Origin: Bacteroidota bacterium
Lineage (GTDB): Bacteria > Bacteroidota > Bacteroidia > Flavobacteriales > Weeksellaceae
DNA length: 19,902 nucleotides
Direction: 5' to 3'
Assembly: GCA_023457935.1 (NCBI GenBank)
Contig: JAEXBA010000003.1
Span: forward strand, 1 to 19,902
This document shows positions 14,434 to 19,902 of this stretch, piece after piece. Position numbers and translations under genes: made by a program. The notes beneath the pieces are model-generated. The model saw only the letters and a list, made by a program, of their open reading frames with translations. It ran no database searches and was not told the origin of the DNA. The first letter of the stretch is position 1, and every line of letters begins with the position of its first letter.

Positions 14434-16350
14434 ATGAAGAAAAAGATGATTTTGGTTGGTGCGCTGCTTGTCGTAAACACCCAAGTTTCCGCCCAACAGG
14501 AAGAACGAGAAATCCGGATTGACACTGTGACTATCGCAGGGAAAATGCCCCAGCAGCTGTACGAAACCGGAAAAAACGTAAAACTTATTTCTGCCAAAGA
14601 TCTGGAGAAGTACAAAGGACAGACTTTAAATGAAGTTCTGAACCAGGCCGCAGGTTTTCAGATTGTCGGAAATTTCAACAACGCGAGTGAGCCGAAATCC
14701 ATGAAAATCCGAGGCGGAAAAAGCGCCAATATTCTGATTCTGATTGACGGTATTCCGATGAAAGATGTCACCGGAAATGATTATACCGTTTCAGATCTGA
14801 GACTTCTTGCACTGGAAAACGTAGAGTCGGTAGAAATTCTCAACGGTTCTTCATCAGTTCTTTACGGTTCCAATGCCACTGTTTCTGTCATCAACATCAA
14901 AACACGAAAAGCGTCGCAGAAGAAAATTGAAGGAATTCTTGGAGCTAGAGCAGGATCTTTTTCAACTTTTGCCCAGAATGCACTGATTAAAGGTAAGCTG
15001 AATCATTTTAATTACCAGCTTTCCGGATTCAACGAAAAATCAGACGGACTTTCAGCCGCAGAAGGGACAGATTTTGAAAAAGACGGTTTTGAGAAACAGA
15101 ATTTACTCGCCAATTTCGGTTTCAGTAAAGGAAAATTCGACTTGCATGTTTCTTCGGGCTGGAACCATCACTTTTTTCATTTTGATTCCGGCGCCTTTGC
15201 AGACGGAACCGACCGCTCCAACGACCAACAGTTTCAGGTTGGCGGAAATATCGGCTACACTTACACAAATGGAAAACTGACAGTAAATGCAAGACATTCT
15301 ACGAATGAGCGAATCATCCAAAGTTTGGGAAACGCCGGTTATGCTGACCAGTACAAATTTGAAGGCGACAATTTTTTCACGGAAATCCTGAACAGTTACC
15401 GGATCAGTCCGTTTCTGGATATTACGGCGGGCTTTCAGTATGAAAAACAGTCGATGGCGTATTCGGAAAAACCATGGGGACAGTCTTCCCTGCAGGAAGT
15501 ACTGAAATTTGCTGATACAAATGTGGTCAATTACGATGCATTTGCAAAGGTCCATTTCAGTTATAAAAATTTACATCTTGATGCCGGAACGAGGATGACG
15601 AACCATTCCAAATTCGGCAGCCATTGGGTTTACAGCATCAATCCTTATTTCCTGAAAGAAATCGAAACGCTTTATTTCAAGGCCGGAGTTTCTTACGCTA
15701 CGGCATTTGTTGCGCCCACGCTGTACCAAAACTTCGGGGCGATGCCCTATATTTTTCCCAATTTTGAACTGAAACCGGAAACCAATCAGTCTTTTGAGGC
15801 CGACATTAATTTCGGAACAAAAGACAGAACTTTCAATTTCTACGCCACCTATTTCAACCGCAAGGAAAAAGATGTGATGGTTTATGAGGTTGTTGACATG
15901 GTGACGTATCAGGGAAAATTCGTCAATCTGCTTTCAAACAAAGCTCAGGGTTTTGAAATCGGAGCGGATTACAAGCTGAATGAAATGGTAAAATTTGGCG
16001 GAAACTTCTCATTTGTAGAAAACGAAGCCAGCGGCGTATTGCTGCGGCAGCCCAAACAGCGCATCAATTCCTATCTTGAATTACTGCCTTTCCGGACAAC
16101 CCGAATCAACCTCAGCCATCAGTTCACCGGAAAAAGAGCCGACGCTTATTTCGATATGAACAGCTTTGCGACCGAGTATACGGAAAACCCAGCGTTTCAC
16201 CTTTTTAATCTGAATGTAAACCAGAAAGTGAACGATAAGGCAGAAGTTTTTCTGAATGTCGGAAACCTTTTCAACAAATCCTATATTGATGTAGTAGGCT
16301 TTACCACGAAACCCCGGAATTACACGTTCGGCGTTAATTACCGTTTTTAA
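14434..16350 (+). CDS. btuB: TonB-dependent vitamin B12 receptor
   Basis: The likely protein is 638 aa, starting at ATG 14434: MKKKMILVGALLVVNTQVSA is a proper signal peptide (cleavage near residue 20-21). An upstream in-frame ATG at 14359 would add 25 hydrophobic residues and lie against the riboswitch. The plug (about 30-165) has VLNQAAGFQIVGNF, KSMKIRGGKSANILILIDGI and VESVEILNGSSSVLYGSNA. The barrel follows and ends with NYTFGVNYRF. Specificity for cobalamin (or corrinoids) is deduced chiefly from the riboswitch; the size is also near BtuB of other bacteria. No btuFCD genes are adjacent. A strong hairpin follows 5 bp after the stop. Confidence 0.88.
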   Translation: MKKKMILVGALLVVNTQVSAQQEEREIRIDTVTIAGKMPQQLYETGKNVKLISAKDLEKYKGQTLNEVLNQAAGFQIVGNFNNASEPKSMKIRGGKSANILILIDGIPMKDVTGNDYTVSDLRLLALENVESVEILNGSSSVLYGSNATVSVINIKTRKASQKKIEGILGARAGSFSTFAQNALIKGKLNHFNYQLSGFNEKSDGLSAAEGTDFEKDGFEKQNLLANFGFSKGKFDLHVSSGWNHHFFHFDSGAFADGTDRSNDQQFQVGGNIGYTYTNGKLTVNARHSTNERIIQSLGNAGYADQYKFEGDNFFTEILNSYRISPFLDITAGFQYEKQSMAYSEKPWGQSSLQEVLKFADTNVVNYDAFAKVHFSYKNLHLDAGTRMTNHSKFGSHWVYSINPYFLKEIETLYFKAGVSYATAFVAPTLYQNFGAMPYIFPNFELKPETNQSFEADINFGTKDRTFNFYATYFNRKEKDVMVYEVVDMVTYQGKFVNLLSNKAQGFEIGADYKLNEMVKFGGNFSFVENEASGVLLRQPKQRINSYLELLPFRTTRINLSHQFTGKRADAYFDMNSFATEYTENPAFHLFNLNVNQKVNDKAEVFLNVGNLFNKSYIDVVGFTTKPRNYTFGVNYRF

Positions 16351-16354
16351 GAAG

Positions 16355-16386
16355 AATGGCTGCCCAATGTAACAGGCAGCCATTTT
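16355..16386 (+). terminator. Terminator after btuB
   Basis: AATGGCTGCC (16355-16364), a 10-nt loop and GGCAGCCATT (16375-16384) make a perfect 10-bp stem followed by a T run. It may also act for the minus-strand gene that ends at 16388, although its T run there is weaker. Confidence 0.85.
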
Positions 16387-16387
16387 T

Positions 16388-16783
16388 TTATTTTTTTGGC
16401 GCGGTTCGGTTACGGCGCTTCACATCGGTGATATTCTGGAAAATCCAGTCATCCATCTGAATGATAAAATGATTGCGTTTCAGAATCATCCGGCAAAGCA
16501 TAATAACTCCGGCAAATATTACCGCTAAAATGATGCTGATAATACCGAAACTTGTAGCAATTTTCCAGCGCTGTTCATCATTGAGCATCACATGAAGATT
16601 CTGCGAAACCCAGTCGAGGAAAATCCGGTAATGAAAGGCGCTCTCAAGTAAAAGCCCGATTCCGAGAATCAGTAAAACAGCAGCCAGAATCCACGAGATC
16701 ACATAAAGTGCGCTGACCAGAAAAGTACTGCCAGAAACGGAAGGCTGCGCATCCAGAATGGACTGTAATTCCTTTAATCTCAT
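16388..16783 (-). CDS. Two-TM membrane protein of unknown function
   Basis: 131 aa, family not recognised. Residues 1-20 are polar (MRLKELQSILDAQPSVSG). Two strong hydrophobic segments follow, about 21-46 (LVSALYVISWILAAVLLILGI) and about 74-98 (IATSFGIISIILAVIFAGVI). Between them is a 25-residue loop, and the tail is basic, about 103-131 (NITDVKRRNRTAPKK). The basic tail suggests both ends are cytoplasmic. The gene starts 6 bp after the holin-like gene and is likely cotranscribed with it. No promoter of its own is seen. Confidence 0.65.
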   Translation of the reverse strand: MRLKELQSILDAQPSVSGSTFLVSALYVISWILAAVLLILGIGLLLESAFHYRIFLDWVSQNLHVMLNDEQRWKIATSFGIISIILAVIFAGVIMLCRMILKRNHFIIQMDDWIFQNITDVKRRNRTAPKK

Positions 16784-16789
16784 CGGAAA

Positions 16790-17137
16790 TTAATCCTTGT
16801 CGGAAGTAAAAATGCCGTTTACCAAGGAAGTAATCAGCGAAAGTGCAATACTGAAAATCAGTGCCCAACCAAAGCCGTCGATGGTCATTCCATCGGTAAA
16901 ATAATCTGCAAGATAAACTACTGCAGCATTGATTACGAGCGAAAACAAACCGAGCGTAATGATGGTTAACGGCAGGCCGAGTAATTTTAAAATCGGCTTT
17001 ACAATCAGGTTAAGGATTCCAAGAACGATGGCGAAAACGATAGCGGCACCGAAGCTGTTGATATGAACTCCACTCAGAATGTAGGTTAGTCCGAATGCAA
17101 CTGCAGCGGTTACCAAAAGACGGATTATAATTCCCAT
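16790..17137 (-). CDS. Phage holin family 4 (superfamily IV)-like membrane protein
   Basis: 115 aa with about four hydrophobic segments. The motif FGAAIVFAIVLGILNLIVKPIL (about 29-50), then LLGLPLTIITLGLFSLVINA and a last segment after GFGWALIFSIALSL, is the pattern of PF04020 (Phage_holin_4_2, the YvlD-like group). In spite of the name these are chromosomal envelope proteins of unknown role, not evidence of a prophage. A TATTTTTG -7 box (17156-17163, minus) lies 18 bp upstream. The gene for the 131-aa protein follows after 6 bp. Confidence 0.85.
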   Translation of the reverse strand: MGIIIRLLVTAAVAFGLTYILSGVHINSFGAAIVFAIVLGILNLIVKPILKLLGLPLTIITLGLFSLVINAAVVYLADYFTDGMTIDGFGWALIFSIALSLITSLVNGIFTSDKD

Positions 17138-17179
17138 ATTTCAATTTATTTTAGCCAAAAATACGGAAAAAGAACTTTT

Positions 17180-17644
17180 TCAGCGAAGCGGAAACTCCTG
17201 TAATTTTTTTGTATTGAGATCAAACTCATAAAGCTTCTGCGATTTCGGTTCATAAAAAAGCCACTGCAATGTTGACATATTGCTTCCTACCTTGGTGAAA
17301 ATCCCGATCTGAGTATAATTGACCCCTTCCCAATCGTTTTCCTCGAAGGAAAAACCAAGGTTCGAGTCTGCTTTGGACTTATGAAAATCGAGCAGATTCT
17401 GCTGGCTGCTGGCAATGTAATACTCGGCGACTTTCCGGATCCGAACCTGATAATCACCGTTATACACCGTTTGATCACGCTTTAGAGAAACAAGTTCTTC
17501 CGCTGGTTTCCGGTACGTTAAGACCTGACCGTTTTTCTGCAGTAAAGTATCGGTTAAATTCTTGGCTGAATGAGCACTTTCGGCTGTTTTATTACAGGAA
17601 ATTACCACAAGTGAAAACAAAAAAACGAGGATAGACTGCTTCAT
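17180..17644 (-). CDS. Putative lipoprotein of unknown function
   Basis: 154 aa with a type II signal peptide ending in VISC (Cys17) and then NKTAES, so a lipid-anchored envelope protein with no acidic surface-export signal. The mature part shows repeated short beta-strand-like segments (GDYQVRIRKVAEYYIAS, GVNYTQIGIFTKVGS, STLQWLFYEPKSQKLYEFDL). No family is recognised. It is encoded 42 bp upstream of the holin-like gene on the same strand and could belong to the same transcript. A TAACTTTA element at 17655-17662 (minus) is a weak promoter candidate. Upstream of it begins the decayed accessory region. Confidence 0.7.
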   Translation of the reverse strand: MKQSILVFLFSLVVISCNKTAESAHSAKNLTDTLLQKNGQVLTYRKPAEELVSLKRDQTVYNGDYQVRIRKVAEYYIASSQQNLLDFHKSKADSNLGFSFEENDWEGVNYTQIGIFTKVGSNMSTLQWLFYEPKSQKLYEFDLNTKKLQEFPLR

Positions 17645-17825
17645 ATTTTTGTTTTAAAGTTACGGATTTTGGGAGTTGGTTAAAACTTAGGACAGTTATT
17701 AAAAAAATCTGAGATATTCTTGGGTTTTAGAATCATCAGGAACTTCAGCAAAGTTTATCAGAATTTCTCAATCCTGATCCGTAGTTTGTAATACATTTGT
17801 TCTGCTGTTTTTCATCGGTAACTAC
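17645..17825. other. Non-coding spacer between the lipoprotein gene and toxin-locus remnants
   Basis: About 180 bp of AT-rich sequence with stops in all frames. Apart from the weak promoter candidate at 17655-17662, nothing could be recognised. It separates the conserved envelope genes from the degenerated accessory block. Confidence 0.5.
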
Positions 17826-18105
17826 TTACTCATTATAGAAAGAATTTAAAAAATCAGTAAAAGTTTCCGAAACTAAAATAAATTTTTCTCTTCTAAGAAT
17901 TCTGCTTCAATGATATGTACTTGTCCATTCTCTGATATTAAAAAAACGTTACCTCCATTGTCAAATGCAAATGGAATTTTTTTTCGAAAATAATTCCGCT
18001 TTTTTTATAGTCTACAATAATTTGTTCGATAGGTAAAGAACCATATTTTATTGGATTAAAACCGTTAATTGTAAAGATATTTTTTACTCCTTTTACATAG
18101 TCGTA
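17826..18105 (-). pseudogene. SUKH (SMI1/KNR4-type) immunity protein, C-terminal remnant with two frameshifts
   Basis: Read on the minus strand, three frames join to one coherent protein end. DYVKGVKNIFTINGF and then PIKYGSLPIEQIIVDYK come first. Across a run of eight A residues (17977-17984) the frame moves to IPFAFDNGGNVFLISENGQ. Across a run of five A residues (17883-17887) it moves again to FILVSETFTDFLNSFYNE and a stop at 17826. The IPFAxDNGGNxFLIS core and the VSETFTDFLN end are hallmarks of SUKH immunity proteins. About 40 N-terminal residues are missing; in their place the sequence runs directly into a Hint fragment. Both shifts lie in homopolymers, so sequencing error or slippage should be excluded. 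With the missing start, loss of function is likely either way. Confidence 0.75.
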
Positions 18106-18106
18106 A

Positions 18107-18265
18107 GGGATGCAGCACGTCGCCGGCTTTCAGATTTCCGGCTTCTATCCACTCGTCATTACAAAAGAAACGGTGTTCGGGAGTGACGCGTACAAACTCA
18201 CCAGTCGGTAATTCCAGGCAGAGCATCTGCTGCGTAAATCTTTCATGCTTTACGAGAACCGGTTT
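18107..18265 (-). pseudogene. Hint (pretoxin-processing) domain fragment of a polymorphic toxin
   Basis: One minus-strand frame encodes about 53 residues, including KPVLVKHERFTQQMLCLELP and then EFVRVTPEHRFFCNDEWIEA with GNLKAGDVLHP. The strand-turn-strand pattern VxVTPEHxF...xWIEAGxLKxGDxL is the middle of a Hint/intein-like autoprocessing domain as found before the toxin tip in Rhs and other polymorphic toxins. There is an in-frame stop at 18266-18268 and no start codon for a useful protein. The N-terminal Hint part with its catalytic Cys and the C-terminal part with the cleavage site are absent. At about 18105 it is fused to the SUKH remnant, so the whole toxin tip has been lost by deletion. 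Confidence 0.75.
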
Positions 18266-18346
18266 TTATCTTTAATGTAAGTCTCCCCAAAAACTGGACA
18301 CGTTATAACCCTAAGATTAACAATAAAAAACAATTAATTTTAGGTT

Positions 18347-18616
18347 ATGAGAAAGAGCAAATTTACAGACAGCCAGATTTTGGCAATTTTAAAGGAGTAT
18401 GAGTTGGGTCAAACAGCAAAGGAATTGTCCCGAAAATATGGTTTCCATTATCAAACCTTGCACGATTGGAAAAAGAAATTTAGTGGGATTACTTCTACCA
18501 AAGAGCTTCAAAAAATCAAGGAATTGGAATCGGAGAACAACCGCTTGAAAAAGATGTTTGCCAATCTGAGTTTAGAACATGAAGCACTGAAAGACGTTCT
18601 GTCAAAAAAGTGGTAA
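18347..18616 (+). CDS. IS3-family transposase OrfA (HTH protein)
   Basis: 89 aa. A helix-turn-helix of the HTH_Tnp_1 type covers about residues 5-45 (FTDSQILAILKEYELGQTAK, then SRKYGFHYQTLHDWKKKF). A leucine-zipper-like coiled coil follows at about 55-80 (KIKELESENNRLKKMFANL). It binds the IS ends and regulates transposition. It overlaps orfB by 7 bp in the -1 frame, with the slippery heptamer A AAA AAG (18604-18610) three codons before its stop. Confidence 0.92.
   Translation: MRKSKFTDSQILAILKEYELGQTAKELSRKYGFHYQTLHDWKKKFSGITSTKELQKIKELESENNRLKKMFANLSLEHEALKDVLSKKW
18604..18610 (+). promoter_or_regulatory. Programmed -1 frameshift heptamer A AAA AAG
   Basis: In the orfA frame the codons read tcA AAA AAG TGG TAA. 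A -1 slip on A AAA AAG moves the ribosome into the orfB frame (GTG GTA AAG CCT) and produces the OrfAB fusion transposase. The heptamer is a strong slippery sequence in bacterial IS3 elements. A downstream stimulatory structure was not identified. Confidence 0.85.
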
Positions 18617-19539
18617 AGCCTGTCAAAAAGAGAGAAATTGTGGATTATTTGGTTCAGGAACATTCGTTGAACATCAGACAGGCGTGTTGTTGTGCAAGTT
18701 TGGAGCGGAGCAGTTATTATTACCAACCCAAAAGACAAGAGGACACCACACTAATCGATTGTCTGAATGAACTTTCCGAAAAACATCCGAGTTATGGCTT
18801 TAAGAAAATGTTCCATAGTCTTCGGAATCAAGGACACGCTTGGAATCACAAGAAAGTGTACCGTGTTTACAAAAAGTTGGGATTAAATTTACTTAGGAAA
18901 CGAAGAAGAAGACTCGCTTCCAGAGAGCGTCAGAGTTTGAAAGTTCCAAAAGGACAGAATGAAGTTTGGAGCATGGATTTTATGAGCGATGCATTGTTCA
19001 ACTCGAGAAGATTCCGGACACTAAACATTATTGATGATTACAACAGAGAAGCCATTTGGATTGAGGTTGGACTTTCCATTGGTGCAGTGCACATGACTGA
19101 TTTATTGGAATGGATCATTAAGGAAAGAGGAAAACCAAAAGCAATCAGAACAGATAATGGACCAGAGTTTACCAGTTCTGTTTTCACCAATTGGTGTCAT
19201 AAACACAGAATTGAAATTCGGTACATTCAACCGGGAAAACCGGTTCAGAATGCTTTTATCGAAAGATTCAACCGAAGTTACAGAACGGAAGTTTTGGATG
19301 CAAGAATTTTTAATAATTTAATTGAGGTAAGAGAAATTACATCGGAATGGCTGGAACATTACAACAACAAAAGACCACACGAAAGTTTACAAAACCTTTC
19401 TCCAATGCGGTATTTGTTGAAAAAGGAAAACTCACCTACAGCCAACTCCAGCACCGAGTTTTCTCCTTTTCAACAAATCCTTCCAACACCAACACCAACA
19501 ATGAAATATTTTATACATTTACAAAAAGTGAGGGTTTAA
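18610..19539 (+). CDS. IS3-family transposase OrfB (DDE integrase core)
   Basis: About 309 aa from a nominal GTG at 18610; the functional product is most likely the OrfAB fusion by -1 frameshifting. An N-terminal HTH_21 region (about 45-100, HPSYGFKKMFHSLRNQG) precedes the rve integrase core. The catalytic triad is visible: Asp123 in WSMDFMSDAL, Asp182 in RTDNGPEF and Glu218 in NAFIERFNRSYR, with 35 residues between the second Asp and Glu (the D,D(35)E arrangement). The C-terminal HYNNKRPHESLQNLSPMRYL is also typical of IS3. No mutation breaks the frame. Confidence 0.93.
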   Translation: MVKPVKKREIVDYLVQEHSLNIRQACCCASLERSSYYYQPKRQEDTTLIDCLNELSEKHPSYGFKKMFHSLRNQGHAWNHKKVYRVYKKLGLNLLRKRRRRLASRERQSLKVPKGQNEVWSMDFMSDALFNSRRFRTLNIIDDYNREAIWIEVGLSIGAVHMTDLLEWIIKERGKPKAIRTDNGPEFTSSVFTNWCHKHRIEIRYIQPGKPVQNAFIERFNRSYRTEVLDARIFNNLIEVREITSEWLEHYNNKRPHESLQNLSPMRYLLKKENSPTANSSTEFSPFQQILPTPTPTMKYFIHLQKVRV

Positions 19540-19580
19540 TTCTGTCCAACGTTCGGGGAGACTTACAATAATATTAGTGT

Positions 19581-19902
19581 TTAATCATTTAATTTTTGCA
19601 AAACTGTCTCAAACAGATCCTCATTAACACCAGACAAAGTATTTTCTGGCAGCTTATTTATCGATAGTTGCATTAAAGGATGACTAAATTTTTCACGATT
19701 TGGAATACACTCTGTGTCTGCTACGATATTCGTATTCGTTTCAGGATTAAATATAGCGGGATTTCAGATCGCTAATGATTGCGATGGCATAGGTATTTAT
19801 TGAATTAAATCCATTAATTCCAAAATCTTATTAAAATCATTAGTTTTCCTGCCAATGAACCATATCATAAGGATAGTATGGATTATCTTTGAAACTGCTA
19901 TC
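19581..19902 (-). pseudogene. Decayed ORF remnant of unknown family, possibly an immunity gene
   Basis: On the minus strand the sequence entering from the right edge reads SSFKDNPYYPYDMVHWQEN and then stops. The adjacent frame continues as NDFNK. Another gives DFGINGFNSINTYAIAIISD. A further one gives IFNPETNTNIVADTECIPNR and runs to QLSINKLPENTLSGVNEDLF and a LQKLND end with the stop at 19581. At least three frame changes occur in about 320 bp, so the gene is dead unless the sequence contains errors. I do not recognise the family. Its size, orientation and position just before the Hint-SUKH remnant make an immunity protein of a neighbouring toxin cassette plausible. The start lies beyond the window. 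Confidence 0.45.

Larger units (their letters stand above)
18277..19566 (+). mobile_element. Complete IS3-family insertion sequence
   Basis: 1290 bp. The left terminus (18277-18312) starts GTAAGTCTCCCC and the right terminus (19531-19566), read inwards, also starts GTAAGTCTCCCC. Both then share GGACA at the same distance and end in AACCCT, giving an imperfect inverted repeat of about 36 bp. The flanks carry a 3-bp direct repeat AAT (18274-18276 and 19567-19569), the expected target duplication. If the element instead ends TG...CA as many IS3 members do, the ends shift by one base and no duplication is visible. It encodes orfA and orfB with an intact frameshift site, so it is probably active. 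It sits exactly between two decayed gene fragments. Confidence 0.9.

Noticed and set aside
16790..17137. Prophage remnant suggested by a holin-family protein
   Set aside because: PF04020 members are common chromosomal membrane proteins, and no lysin, integrase or structural phage gene lies nearby.
18276..19567. IS3 element defined by TG...CA ends
   Set aside because: With these ends no flanking duplication is seen (TAA left, ATA right). Moving each end in by one base gives a 3-bp AAT repeat, so 18277-19566 was preferred, though the difference is one base.

Overview
The window reads as chromosomal DNA of a flavobacterium in the Chryseobacterium/Kaistella/Epilithonimonas neighbourhood (family Weeksellaceae). 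This is an inference from protein content (TonB-dependent receptors, a surface lipoprotein with an acidic export signal, DUF5522, a CCC-motif membrane protein), from the AT-rich spacers, and from several TAnnTTTG(C) -7 boxes of the Bacteroidetes type in place of Shine-Dalgarno-led genes. No rRNA, tRNA or CRISPR array was seen.

Left edge (1-252): the 3' end of an IS1182-type transposase and its right terminus. It lies 24 bp from the stop codon of a PRiA4b ORF3-like protein with a very acidic tail (276-860, minus).

978-6625: a regulatory and uptake module. A PhoB-like response regulator and PhoR-like histidine kinase (minus) are divergent from an 846-aa TonB-dependent receptor and a 386-aa beta-helix-like surface lipoprotein (plus). 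The shared spacer holds a perfect 7-bp palindrome and 11-bp-spaced TTAAA(A)C repeats. The likely picture is phosphate-responsive control of an outer-membrane uptake pair, but the ligand is unproven.

6832-13503: mostly housekeeping. A small secreted TonB_C-like protein; hemL (heme/tetrapyrrole synthesis); a three-gene minus-strand run (HExxH membrane protein, PLP desulfhydrase/deaminase, GH73 glucosaminidase with LysM repeats); a 58-aa Cys-rich DUF5522 protein with a DUF4136 lipoprotein; a CCC-motif/DUF2752 membrane pair; and a YqjM-class ene-reductase divergent from cytidine deaminase.

14177-16384: a cobalamin riboswitch controlling a BtuB-like TonB-dependent receptor, closed by a strong hairpin. 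It is followed by three minus-strand envelope genes (131-aa two-TM protein, phage-holin-4_2-like protein, lipoprotein).

17645-19902: an accessory, decaying zone. On the minus strand there is a badly frameshifted ORF remnant (19581-19902), then a complete IS3-family element (18277-19566) with a 3-bp target duplication, then a fragment of a Hint (pretoxin-processing) domain joined directly to a frameshifted C-terminal part of a SUKH (SMI1/KNR4) immunity protein. This is best explained as the debris of a polymorphic-toxin/immunity cassette array whose main toxin gene would lie beyond the right edge. It is the most interesting part of the window.
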